A stretch of DNA of 64,000 bases from Stereum hirsutum FP-91666 SS1 (taxonomy: Eukaryota > Basidiomycota > Agaricomycetes > Russulales > Stereaceae), in the NCBI RefSeq assembly GCF_000264905.1, contig NW_006763146.1, positions 563,587-627,586 of the forward strand, in the 5' to 3' direction. Below, piece after piece: positions 35,820 through 46,920 of the stretch. The position numbers and the translations under genes are program-made. Every line of letters starts with the position of its first letter. The stretch's first letter is position 1. The notes beneath the pieces were generated by a model, which saw only the letters and a list, made by a program, of their open reading frames with translations, was not told the DNA's origin and searched no databases.

Positions 35820-38129
35820 ATGCTCGGTTCGGCTTTCTCGTTACTGAGCGCCCTGGCCGCGGTGGCGGTGGCACCCGCCGCATTGGCCTACACCGTTCAT
35901 GAAGTCTCCGTTGGAGGTCTTCAGGCAGACGGTGTCACGCCGATGCTCGCATTCTCGCCTCCCTACCTGAACGCAACACCCGGGGATGTCGTTCGCTTCA
36001 CTTTGTACGTCCCCCTTCAATACTTATTTTTTGGCCTTGTGCTGTACGCTGATGGCCCATCATCGTCCTCTTTTTCTGATACTAAAACAGCCATGTGAAG
36101 AACCATACCGTCACCGAGTCTTCGTTCGACGCACCTTGTTCGAAGCTGACCGATGCTTCAGGCTCATTTGTTGGCTTCGACTCTGGCTTGTACGTCTTCC
36201 TCGTCCCTCCCTTTGCTCTCATAACAGCAAAATAAATTCTAACCCCCTGTCTCACTCACAAATAGCATGCCCATCGACCCGTCGGCCACGACCGCGACCA
36301 CCTTCAACATCACCGTGAACACCACTGCCCCCATCTGGGGCTACTGTCGTCAATCCGGCGCCGCACCCGGTGCACCAACGCACTGTCAGTCCGGCATGGT
36401 CTTCGGAATCAACCCTCCCCCCACCGGCGAGAAGACCTTCTTCAACTACCAGACGCTGGCGAAGTTCTCGACGACGCAGGGTGTGATGCCTGGGGAGCCG
36501 AAGGTGCATGATGTCGTTGTGGGTGGGTTGAAGGAAGACGGGGTGACGCCGAATTTGGCGTATATTCCGAATAATATTACGGCGAAGGTGGGGGAGAAGG
36601 TTAGGTTCCATTTGTAAGTCGTACTCTTTATTTTATTTTCTGTCGATGAAGAGTGAGTCGCTCACGGACCTTTGTGTGAGTAGCCAGGTGAAAAACCATA
36701 CGGTCACAGAGTCGTCCTTCGAGGCTCCTTGTTCCAAGCTCGTAGACGCTTATGGCACCCCTTCCGGGTTCGACTCAGGATTGTAAGTCACCCTTCTCTA
36801 CGCCCATCTCAACACAAAACATTGACACTCAACTTGGCCGCCCACAGCACCCCCGTCAACGCTACCAACCTCACTGCCACCAGCAGCCCCACCTTCGAAA
36901 TCACCGTCAACTCCACCACCCCCATCTGGGGCTACTGTCGTCAGACCGGCGCCGCACCCGGAGCACCCACTCACTGTCAATCCGGAATGACCTTCGCCAT
37001 CAACTCGCCCGAGTCCGGAGTGAAGACGTTCGCGAACTATCAGACGCTTGCGCGATTCTCGACGACGCAGGCGGCACAGGCTACGGGCGAGAAGGTGCAT
37101 GATGTTGTTGTGGGGGGCTTGCAAGGGGATGGGGTTACGCCGAATTTGGTTTATATTCCGAATAATATTACGGCGAAGGAGGGGGAGAAGGTCGTTTTTC
37201 ATTTGTGGGTCGTTTTTTCTCACATTTTCTCGATTTCTATGACAATGACAAGGGGCTGATCTCCGCGATTTATGTAGCTCTGTGAATAACCATACGGTCA
37301 CGCAATCTTCCTTCGCCTCTCCTTGCTCCAAACTCGTCAACTCCTACAATCAGCCCAGCGGCTTTGATTCTGGCTTGTACGTCCTCTCTCAACGCCACTC
37401 ACTCTTTCTCTTCTCCCACTAACATCTCATCTCATCGTATGTTATAGCACCCCCGTCAGCAATGCCTCCCTCCTCGAATCCGAGTCCCCCACCTTCACCG
37501 TCACAGTGAACGACTCGACAACCCCCATCTGGGCCTACTGTCGTCAACTCGGCAAAACCCCCGATGCACCGACGCACTGTCAATCCGGGATGGTACTGGG
37601 GATCAACGCGCCCATCACTGGAAACACCCTGGACGCGTTCATCGCGAACGCTAGAGCCTCGACGAGCCAGACGGGCATGAGCGCGTCGTTCCCCGAGTCT
37701 GGGTCGACTGCTAGCGCTGCGGGGACGTCGACGTATACCAGTTCGGCGTGGTATGCGTCTTCGAGCTCCAGCAGTGATTATGGTTATGGATCGAGTAAAG
37801 GTGTCTCGGGCGATAGTCTTTCCAATGCTATTTCGGACTCTGACGCATCGCCCGACTCGTCGATCAACAAGCTCCTGAACTACGTCCCCGCGATCCTCGG
37901 TCTCCTCTCCGGTGCCGTCCTCCTCCTGCTCGTCCTGCTCGTACTTGCGATAGTGATGATCAGGCATCATGGGTGGAAGGGCGTGGCTGGAGTCGGTGCG
38001 ACAAGGACTCTGGCGCCGAGTTATCGGCCGATACAGTTGGATGGGCCGGGGGGTTCTGGAATGAAGGGAGCGGAGATGGAGAGGTATCATGATAGTGAGG
38101 GGTTGTATGCGGAGGGACCGGTTCATTGA
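35820..38129 (+). CDS. Membrane-anchored protein with three tandem cupredoxin-like domains
   Basis: Signal peptide MLGSAFSLLSALAAVAVAPA then ALAYTVHEV. Three cupredoxin-like (extracellular serine-rich protein) domains follow, each with VHDVVVGGLxxDGVTPNLxY at the start (YTVHEVSVGGLQADGVTP in domain 1), then NHTVTxSSF, APCSKL, WGYCRQ and THCQSGM. These supply His, Cys, His and Met at positions expected for a type-1 copper site, plus a Cys pair for a disulfide. All ligands are present in all three domains. Seven exons; the six introns are 36005-36090, 36190-36265, 36614-36683, 36783-36847, 37205-37277 and 37377-37447. After domain 3 there is a Ser-rich stalk, a membrane helix (VPAILGLLSGAVLLLLVLLV) and a short cytoplasmic tail ending EGPVH. 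Copper binding is inferred; redox or adhesive cell-surface roles are both possible. Confidence 0.86.
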
Positions 38130-38908
38130 GCGGGTGATATGTCTTTTCGTGTTCTGTTTTGTTGTCTGGAGTTATGTTGTCGGGATCTTTCGGTCTCTGA
38201 TTCGTGTGGGTGGACTTTGACGGTGCTTCGTTTTGTTATCGACGTTATTACTAAGTTTTCTACGATACAGGGTTTACTTTTACTTTGGTGACCACGATCT
38301 TTTACTTACATGGACTATTACTTATGGTTGTGGCGTAATATATCGCTTTGTGATTTGAGCATCTGAGGTGTAAGGATGGTACTAGGGTAATGTGGCACCC
38401 GCGATTACAAGCCTCCCAAGCGATGAATCATTCCACAGCGCTGGCTGCGTGGTCGATGTCAAACCCAACTTGTACCGAACGGGAGAGCGGAAAGGGACAC
38501 AATGCGTCCGATGAAAAGAAGAGGATGAGATACTTACAGTGGCGTAGAAAGGGTCGGAGTTGTTCAACCAGTGGCGGTGGCGTAATGTCTTGCCTTGCTT
38601 CTGGCGACTAGAGTTCGTTTCACTCGACACGGTTCACAAAGTCCTTGTCCAACGTCAACCTGACGTGCCCACATATATTCCGGTGTACACCAAAAAGCCC
38701 TTATGAAATACAACACGACATGCTATACCAACTCGCACATCGGGGAAACCAGCTCAGAAGAACGTAGACCAAGTTCTCGCCGGCCCAGGAAGAAAGAGAG
38801 CGACGATATGAGAGCTAAGGCAGAGTACATACGACAATTAGTAAATCGACGACATACAAGAACCATCCAAGAACAGCGACTCACCAATGACTTGTAACCG
38901 TCGACCGT
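38130..38908. other. Convergent spacer
   Basis: 3' flanks of the cupredoxin-like gene and the secreted repeat protein. Nothing else recognised. Confidence 0.4.
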
Positions 38909-39690
38909 TCACTCACTCCTCCTCTGCAACCCCGCAATCCTCTCAATCTCCCTCCTCAACAACTCCTCCCCTTCCTCCGTCCTCCTAAACTCAACAACCT
39001 CCCTCTTACCCTGGGACTTTGGCCTGCTGGTCACAATCGCAATCCTCTCGAACTCCCGCCTCAACAACTCAGCCTTCTCCGCCTCCCTCTTCGCCTTCGC
39101 GATAGCAGAGATACGGTTAAGCTCAGCGCTGAGCAGGTCAGCGGAACTGTCGTCACCGTCGCTATCCAATGACCTTTCCTCTACCTCCTCCTCCTCCTCC
39201 TCCTCGACACGCTTGCTCTGCTGCTTAATGGTGACATCGCCGACGGTGATGGTCGTAGTAGACGAAGGATCACGGCGTTGAAGTTCGGCCTCACGGATGC
39301 GAGAGATCTCACGAGCGAAGAGATCGTCTACAGGCCCGGATGCTGCAGGCTCTGGGACGGGTTCAGGGGAAGGGGAACGTTTGTAGTCGGGTTCGAAGCC
39401 GGAGAAGTCGGCTTTGAGGACGGGCTCGGGTGCGGGAGTGGGCTCACGGGCCTGGAGGGCTGCGATGCGGGCTACTTCGCGGAGGAAGAGTTCGGATTCT
39501 TCTTGCGCTCCGCCGTGCTATTGATTCATAAATGAAGAATGATTAGTTGAGAGGGGATGAGGAGGGATGAGGTGAGAGGACGAGAACGTACGCGAGCGGC
39601 GAGGATTGAAGTCCCGGGAGTGGGCAACGCGAATGCACTACCGATGAGAGCGACGAAGACGGAGAGGGTAAGGAAACGGGTGGAGAACAT
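38909..39690 (-). CDS. Small secreted protein with dibasic sites and helical repeats (kexin-type precursor)
   Basis: Two exons: 39592-39690 and from the acceptor at about 39520 to 38909. Exon 1 encodes a clear signal peptide, MFSTRFLTLSVFVALIGSAF then ALPTPG. The mature part has repeated amphipathic segments of the pattern (E/D)L(F/L)xxExxRIAxLQxR: ELFLREVARIAALQAR, DLFAREISRIREAELQRR, DLLSAELNRISAIAKAKR, ELLRREFERIAIV and ELLRREIERIAGLQRR. They are separated by acidic or Pro-rich linkers. Many Lys-Arg or Arg-Arg pairs follow or fall within the repeats (DYKR, LQRR, QSKR, AKAKR, QGKR, FRRT), as in Kex2-processed precursors. One linker is a Glu run from a CTC-triplet repeat (39182-39205). I do not recognise a named family. 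Secretion is well supported; processing to peptides is inference; coiled-coil assembly is the alternative. Confidence 0.75.
39182..39205. repeat. CTC/GAG trinucleotide repeat encoding poly-Glu
   Basis: About seven to eight CTC units within the secreted repeat-protein gene, read as Glu codons on the minus strand. Confidence 0.8.
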
Positions 39691-40883
39691 TGTCGATATG
39701 TGGGAACTGGTGGTGATGGTCGGTATGTGCTGAAGTATGTGCTGAAATACAATTGCAAGGGAACGGAAACAGTGAACGAAGAAAGGCCCGAATGAAAGAC
39801 GTGCAGAGAAGAGCAGGGGAGCAAAAGCCGCACAGCGAGCAGAAAGACAAAGGGACGAGGACGAAGGACAACCGATACCAGATCGACGGGGGAAAAGAAG
39901 AAAGGGTACGAGCACGAGAGGAAAGGTCGCTTGTTTATATACGGCTTCGAGCAGCCGAAGACAGAAGTTTCCAAGGCAAAGACATGCTGATTGTGAAAGA
40001 GAGCAACCAGCAACAGTCAGGTACGATTTCCTTCACGACCATTTGTAGATACAGCGTGATACGGGACGGTTCAGGCGCGAAGCTCGCGCCAAGGTGCTTT
40101 TCGCAGAGTCTCGAAGCTGGAGGACTTGGAGAGACGGGCTGCGAGCGGTTGTGTTGACAACAAGCGCGTGTTCCGCTGTTCGAATTCCTCAAAATTAAAG
40201 CCAAGTGCTCCCCGCCGGTCTGGATAATGGCCTTCAAAAATATCCTTAGTTGGCCGTTCCCAAATCTATCCACTGGTCTCAGACTATCCTAGCACCAAGG
40301 CACGGAAATCACGTCGAACGAGGAAAACGCTCAGGCGTGCGTCACCACGCATGCGTAGCTGCAGGAAACCGGGCGCAGCTTCCGGCGAACGTTCGTTCAC
40401 AACACGCCCAAGTTTCGGGGACAATTTGCTGGAATCAAGTAGAGGCATCGACCTGTTATCCTAGCAAAGACTGGGAATATCCAGCAAGAGAAAAAAAGTT
40501 CTTTGAAGCAGACGGAAGGAAGAGACTAAGTACGGGGACGAAGACGAAAAGACGCGACGGAGGCTTGGAGAAAATTAAGCCAAAATGAATTTGAGCCTCC
40601 GGTGGAGCGGACCGCGCACATAACCGCGGAGAGAAATGACTTCATCCGTACGGTCGCTCGAAAAGGAAATCCGCTACAGCCACTTAGGCTTGGCTTGAAG
40701 GCCAGTTACAGCAAGACAAAGTCACAGCTTATCCGCGTCCCTCTTCATTCTTTCTCTCTCTCTCCTTCTCCGTAGCCCTTTCCTACCCCACTTCGTCGAC
40801 TAGTTTCCAGAGGTTTCTAGTCTCCTTGACTGTTCGCTTTCGTTTTTGCTTTCCATCCGCGCTCGTTGTCACGAAGAATCACG
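39691..40883. promoter_or_regulatory. Divergent promoter region, secreted repeat protein / OSBP
   Basis: About 1.2 kb between two outward-facing starts. A pyrimidine-rich CT tract at 40747-40775 lies 110-140 bp upstream of the oxysterol-binding protein start, as is common for highly expressed fungal genes. Nothing else recognised. Confidence 0.45.
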
Positions 40884-43800
40884 ATGGCCGACTCGAAGAA
40901 GGATACAAATATTGCGGCGACGGAAGACGACGCACTGGCCGCACCAGTCACCCTGCCCGAAGACACAGGGGAGGGTGGCAAGTTGAAGATGCTGATGCAG
41001 CTTGTGAAGAAGTGCATGGGTGTAAAGGACATCGCGTCGATGTGAGTACACTCTTCTCACTGCTGACGTCTGCCTTCGGCAATGTTTGGAGTGTGGCCAA
41101 GGTTGAGCACGTTTTGTCTCCTGTGCACGCCATGGGGTGATGCTTGGTGGTCTGCAGCTTGTCTGCGTTCTGGCTGGAGGGGTCGTAGCGCCATGTTATA
41201 GATGCTTGGCACCACAAGCGTAACATGAGTTTTAAGCCAATTCGCAGCGTTGCCCCGATAGAACCTATATTGGCGCGCGTTCTCGTCAATCTTCATCCTA
41301 AGAGAGGATTCCTTGGAGCTTTCCTTGTGTTGCTCAGCTTCAGGACTGTTGTTCTGCTGTGCATCATCAAACGAATGAACAGCGGATGCAATGCTATAGA
41401 GCCATGAAATACCTAGCGCGGTACCCATGGGTTAGGTTCTACTACATTTTTAGTGTTCCTTCTCCCGTACAATCATCCAGTCACTGGAAAACTTGCGGAC
41501 AACGCACCCTTAGGAATATCTGGGATCACTTCTGTGGTCCATCCGTTTCGTTGAAGATCAATTTGTTCTATTCTTAGCCAAAAACCGAACGCTGCTGCAT
41601 GTGGCGTAACAGCAGCTGTCCAAGTGGCGCCTGTAACGATTAGCCTTCATCAACGGGACTTCCTTTAAAACAAGGCTGCTTTCCGAGGTGCATCTAATAT
41701 CATACCGTCTTGCCGTCCCAGCGACGAACGAACTCGTCGATGTATGGATCTGTACTCTCTAGTACTTCATCCATTATTTTGACTTGCATTCCCACGATCT
41801 TCTATTTCGGGCTATCTTCTATCAGTATTGGCTTCTAACCAACCATATATTTTTCACAGGCGCCTTTCACTACCTGCTTCCTTGCTCGAACCTGTTCCCA
41901 ACCTCGAGTACTGGCACTATCTTGACCGACCAGACCTCTTCGCTGCGTATGTCTTGTTCCCGTGGTAATCAAGTTTGAATTAGCCTGCTAACCTATCGGC
42001 TGCACGAAACACAGTATCAATGACTCTGAAGATCCCTTTGAGCGAATGCTGGCCGTTCTCCGATTCACGTTTTCAAAGGACCTCAGACATATAGTATGTT
42101 TCCTTTTATTACCTTCCTCCTATCTCCCATTTATACCCTCACCCTCGTATACCTTACTGATCCTCGACATCCACAACAGCGCGGCAAAGTATGCAAACCT
42201 TACAACTCCGTCCTCGGCGAACACTTCCGCTCCCACTGGGACGTCATCCCCGTCTCCTATCCCGCCGACCCCAGCCAACCTCCCATCCAACACCACGCCC
42301 TCACAGACTCCGCGCCCAAACTCCCGCACCCACACCGAGCCGAAAGCGTGAAGAGCGAGACGCGTGGCCAGTTGCACTTACACCCGCACCACGGCCCCGA
42401 GTTCAGCCAGTTGAGCGGGGCGGGGTATAGTTCGCCTGCTGTGGACACTTCGTCGAGTAATTCTGGAGGAACGGGATCGACTGTGGAGTCGAATGTGGAC
42501 GCGCAGATGTCGAATCTCAGTCTTGTCGGTACGGACGGCGCGGTGTCGACGTCTACGTCCGTCGACCCTTCCCGTGGTGAGGGTGCTGCTGTCGTGGTCG
42601 AGGCGGAGGCAGGGAGGGAGGCAGAGAGTGGGGTCTTGGACGATGGGAAGATCAGGATCGTTTATTTGACGGAGCAGGTGTCGCATCATCCGCCGATTTC
42701 GTCTTTCTATGTGACTTGTCCGGCGAAGAAGATGGCGATGGCCGGTGTGGACCAGATTTCGGCGAAGGTGACGAGTACGGCGGCGGTGAGGATTGGGCCG
42801 GGGAGTCAGAATAAGGGGTTGTTTGTCCAAATCGAGGGTGGACCTGGGGAGGGGGAGAAGTACCAGGTTTGTTCTTTTTCTTCGTTTGCTTGATGGTCAT
42901 TATTGATCGATGATTCGGTTTTGTAGGTGACGCATCCGAGTGCGGTCGTGAATGGCTTGTTGAGGGGAAGCCTGTATGTGACAGTTTCGGAGAGCACAAT
43001 CATTACATGTACGGGAGGCAAAGGAGTGGGGGACGGCGAACAGCTGAGGGCCATAATTGAGTACAAGGAAGAGGTGCGTCGCCCAACCCCCACCACGTCC
43101 CTGTTTCCAAACTCCTGACTGCATACTGATATTTTTGCGCCGTTAGTCCTGGCTCGGAAAGTCGCAATATCTCATCGAAGGCTGCATACACACCTACAAC
43201 CCTTCGTCATCCGACCACGTCGAATGGACTCGGGTGAAGCATGTTCCTAAAGCCCTCATTCTTGCGAACCTGGAGGGTTCCTGGCGGGGAACTGTTCGTT
43301 GGCGTCGCTCTTCATCCGGCTCAACTACCGCTTCCCTCATTTCTTCCTCTGGAACATCACTCAAGAAAGGTGAACTCTCTCCTCCCACCCCCATTTGTCG
43401 CTTGTCTATCCCGTCCTTATGCTTATGCCGATGTCCGCATAGGTTCATCCCCAGACGACAGCAAAGACTGGAACGTCCTACTCGATCTGAACCACCTGAA
43501 CGTAGTCCCGAAGACAGTAAGGCCACTGGAGAGACAGTTACCAGATGAGAGCAGGAAGCTGTGGGAGAAAGTGACGAATAAGCTGGTCGGGAAGGAGTTT
43601 GGTGAGGCGAATAAGTATAAGCAGGCGATTGAGCAGAGGCAGAGAGAGGAGGCGGCGGAGAGGAAGAAGAAGGGTGTTGAGTAAGTCGCTCCTTTCCCAG
43701 CTCGTCACCTTCCCTCTGTGCTGTTGTTAATGAACATCGTGGTTTTGTCGCGCTTCCTTGTTTGTCCTTTTTAGATTCGTCCCGAAGTACTTCGAGAAGG

Positions 43801-43979
43801 ACATCGAGTCCGGTATGCCGATGCTGACGGAGGAAGGACGGAGAGCGATCGAGGAGGAGTTGAGGGAAGGCTTGCCCGCGCCCGCGCCTGCCGTTTCGAC
43901 TTCGACTTCGCCAAAGCCTCCCCTGAGCGCCGCTTCGACCGAGACCGCTGTGCCTTCTGCCGCCACCGCTGCTGCATAG
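40884..43979 (+). CDS. Oxysterol-binding protein (OSBP/Osh family, short ORD-only type)
   Basis: Lipid-transfer protein working at membrane contact sites. Start at 40884 (MADSKKDTNIAATEDDALAA). After a first intron of 818 nt (41042-41859) comes MRLSLPASLLEPVPNLEYWH, then PFERMLAVLRFTFSKDLRHI, KPYNSVLGEHFRSHWDV, and the family signature EQVSHHPPISSFYV. Further blocks: VNGLLRGSLYVTVSE, SWLGKSQYLIEGCIHTY, DWNVLLDLNHLNVVPKTVRP, and a basic helix EFGEANKYKQAIEQRQREEA. The C-terminus FVPKYFEKD is followed by an Ala/Pro/Ser-rich tail; TAG at 43977-43979. No PH or ankyrin domain, so it belongs with Kes1/Osh4-7-like short forms. An extra low-complexity insert of about 100 residues lies between EHFRSHW and the signature. 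Exchange of sterol or phosphatidylserine for PI4P is inferred. Confidence 0.92.
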
Positions 43980-45049
43980 TTGTGGATATCGACGAGTTGG
44001 AGTTGGGAGGCGCTGCGGATATTGATAAAGTTGGAAGCGTTCGGCGCGCTTAATTGGGAGGTGGCGTAGATGTTGACGGGTTTGGGAGCGTTATTTGGGG
44101 TATATATGAAGGGCGGCTGGGTGAAATGGAGGCTGCATCATATTGAGGTGGAGGATGGAATGCGTGGATCCGCGAAGGGTCGTTAATTGAAGGTGGAGGA
44201 TCATGGAGGATAGGCGTTATGGGTTTGGTTCAACATTCAAGACTACCCTGCTTGCTGCATGCATACATATCGGTATAGATGGCATGGGATGGAAGGGCGT
44301 GGGGAGTCCAGTCGTTATTAGGATTCGGGGTGGGGTGAGGTGGCGATCGTTGGCGATGGGACGGACGGATGGACGGACAAGCCTGGATCTGATCTGATTG
44401 CATATCGCTCAAATATTTTTCTTCTCTTCTTCCTCTTTTCTCCTGTTTCCGTGTATATTGACCTCGCTTTCAACTCGCCATTACTTTCTTACCATTTGAT
44501 ATATGACTTGCCACGAATTTTTATGAACCCCTTTCCTTTTCGATGAGTAATTCAAAGGTGTGGATTTTCCGATAGACTGAGGCGCAAAAAGGCTACACGT
44601 ACGAAACCATAGTCTCTCACAGGCGGAGCTTGGTGTTGCAGCTTCGAAGACAGGGCGTTCAAAGCCACAAGTTCGCCTTGAGCTGTAAGTCAGTGCCACA
44701 AAGAGCAAATACGACCAAACATGAATCTGAGTCGCCACCTCTCGCCACAATGCCAGTCGTAGCCGTGTGTGTTTCTCCCCTCACAAACCCATCATCTCGA
44801 AATCAAACTTGCTAACTTTGAAAGGGCTTCCGCTCTCCCGACTCTTCTTTGCGCCGTGCTCCCATGATGACGAATTAAACAACAGAAATGACTACTCGAC
44901 CCATTCCTGAGTAAGAATGCACTATTCATAAGCTGCTCCCGCCACTGGGGTAGGGTATAAAGCAAATACCTTGATGCTTCGCACGACTTGCTCTCTCACT
45001 ACTCGACCACACCAACATCTTCTCTCCACGACCACACTGACATCAAATT
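43980..45049. promoter_or_regulatory. Intergenic; promoter remnant of the hydrolase pseudogene
   Basis: Left part is the OSBP 3' flank. At 44690-44760 the minus strand is similar to the region upstream of hydrolase copy 2 (about 29260-29320). A TATAAA box at 44956-44961 lies about 90 bp before the start at 45050. Confidence 0.5.
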
Positions 45050-46093
45050 ATGACCGCTATTGCCAACTTCGAGGGATTCGATGTGTCCACCGAAATCTAT
45101 AGCGTAGTGGAAGGGCATCCTATCGAGACTGACATCCTCATACCGAAGTCAGTTCCTGAAGGCCATCAGTGCCCTGTTATCGTCCGCATTCACGGCGGAT
45201 TCCTCGTACGTCTCATACCTTCCATCCCACCTTCGAATACATGTCATAATTTTCTCATCGGCGTCGGACCCTCCAGATCATAGGCAACCGTGGCCCCGCT
45301 TGGTTCCCCTCCCACCTCTTGCAATTCGCCCTTTCCAAGAACGCGATCGTCATTTCGCCAGACTATCGCCTGCTCCCCGAAGCTACAGGAGCAGACATCC
45401 TCACCGATATCTGTGTGTCTCTCTGGGAATGGATACTCAATTCTTTCCCGAGTATCGTCGCGAAGGCACACCCAGGCGTGACCCCGGATTTGACGAGGAT
45501 CATGGCTGTAGGTCCGTACTTATGTTTAATTTGATCAGGGATATTACTCGAACGGCTGACCCTGACTTGACAGGCGAATCGGCCGGGGCTACCTCGCGAC
45601 CCAACTCGCACTTGCTCACCCGAGCCCTTCTCCCTCGACCAACAAACCCGGCATAACAGCCCTCATCCCAGCCTACCCCGTCCTCGACCTTCTCAACCCA
45701 TTCTTTCTTTCCGGGGCCTTATCTTCTATATCGAAATCCTACACTCTTTTCGGAAACTCCGCTCCCCTTTCGACCTTCACCAATTTTGTCGCTGCAGTCA
45801 AGGCGGGTCAGAAACCGAGCGTCGTCACAGACGGGACGTTTCCAGAACCGGGAACCTATAATGAGAGGGAGGAGATGGGGATGGCTGCGGTCTTGCACGG
45901 TAAATTACCTGAGATGATAGGCTTGGATGATGAGGAGTGCTTCCCCATTGAACGTATCGAGCGTAGCGGAACCGCGCGCGAAGATGGAAGTGTCAAGACG
46001 ATCGAGGCTTTACCGAGGAGGGTGTGGATTTATCATGGGAGTGCAGATCACGCCGTTCCACCGGTGGGGAGTCGGAGGTTCGTGGAGGTCGTA

Positions 46094-46638
46094 TGGTGGT
46101 GGACACCACTTCATGTCAAACCGCAGATATTTTTTTCTCGACCTGGGAAGAAAATTTTGCTAAGAAAGTAACCCCTACTTCAGATCAAATCCGCTGTTTC
46201 GAAGTGATCCTATATTCCTAACCCTAACCCTAATTTAACCGCCAAATCGACTCGAGATCACCGACATAGACCCTACCTAACACATTGAAAATATGTTTGA
46301 ACAACAGGCTTTACCATAGAATCTAGGTGTCAGTCTCAGAGAAAGTGTATCTGAGCTTTCAATTGCATCAGGAAAAATGTCTGGCTGCCCGCCACATCAA
46401 CAACAGGGTTAGCTGGTCGCCACACATCCATATATGGATGTATTATGTAATCAAAACCGCCAAATCCATTTTGGGATAACCGAATTTTGGAATTTTGGAA
46501 AACTGGTCCGGCCAATCTGTTCGTTACACCCCTAGGAGTGTTTTCCTGCATTTGCTAAGGACTCGGAGCAAATCTCGTCGAGCAGTAACATATCCGCGCG
46601 GAGAGTCAAGACTTGTCACGAAGTGGTGTCCACCACCA
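46094..46638. mobile_element. MITE-like non-autonomous DNA transposon, TA target duplication
   Basis: 545 bp with perfect 19-bp terminal inverted repeats, TGGTGGTGGACACCACTTC, and weaker pairing for a few more bases (TG.CAA). It is flanked on both sides by TA (46092-46093 and 46639-46640). Taking out the element and one TA restores GTCGTACGGGAG, which matches the intact paralogues (GTCGTGCGGGAG in copy 2). There is no open frame of useful length inside, so it is non-autonomous. A TA duplication is typical of Tc1/mariner-type elements. The interior is AT-richer than its surroundings, holds the palindrome CATCCATATATGGATG at about 46427-46442 and a telomere-like tract at 46217-46233. Confidence 0.9.
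46217..46233. repeat. Interstitial telomere-like tract (CCCTAA)n
   Basis: CCTAACCCTAACCCTAA, nearly three units of the common fungal telomere repeat, lies inside the inserted element. Confidence 0.85.
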
Positions 46639-46920
46639 TACGGGAGAAGTTGAGTGGAAAGGGGACGGAGGTGAATTATTACGAGGATGTAGGGGAAGAT
46701 CATGGCTTTGATGCGCAGGCGAGGTTAGATTCGGAGAGCGATGGGTGGCTGAGGGAAGGATACGACTGGGTTGAGGTGGCGTGGTTGGGTCTTGAGTAAG
46801 ATGAGGTTGATGTGTGCGCTTTCGCGCTGTAGTCTACAAGAAGTATTGTTCTATTTTGCAGCCCACAGTTACATGATTGACCACTCGTGACGCGAACATC
46901 CACCTTTATGATTTGGCCTG

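Larger units (their letters stand above)
45050..46799 (+). pseudogene. Alpha/beta hydrolase copy 3, disrupted
   Basis: Clear paralogue of the genes at 26077-27272 and 27796-28998. Exon 1 starts MTAIANFEGFDVSTEIYSVV and reaches PVIVRIHGGFL; exon 2 has FALSKNAIVISPDYRLLPEA. Exon 3 begins GESAG but then reads ATSRPNSHL instead of GYLATQLAL. Where the intact copies have 9 nt between the Ser and Tyr codons this copy has 8, so one base (probably a G of a G run) is lost at about 45584-45588. Downstream the correct protein resumes in the shifted frame (MAAVLHGKLPEMIGL, YHGSADHAVPP). After RRFVEVV the coding sequence is cut by a 545-bp inserted element (46094-46638) and then resumes with REKLSGKGTEVNYYED through to WVEVAWLGLE, TAA at 46797-46799. 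The catalytic His block has also changed to GEDHGFD. Two independent breaks make a functional enzyme unlikely. Confidence 0.92.

Noticed and set aside
41057..41428. 123-residue open frame on the minus strand inside the OSBP intron
   Set aside because: No recognisable motif, no splice or promoter context; the length is not unusual for chance.
45990..46171. Possible alternative C-terminus of hydrolase copy 3 reading into the inserted element (ends KKILLRK)
   Set aside because: It depends on the inserted element and loses the catalytic His block; the upstream frameshift also prevents the correct protein from being reached.
46091..46650. The inserted element as an intron (starts GTATGG)
   Set aside because: No AG acceptor restores the frame exactly at the right boundary, and terminal inverted repeats plus TA duplication explain it better.
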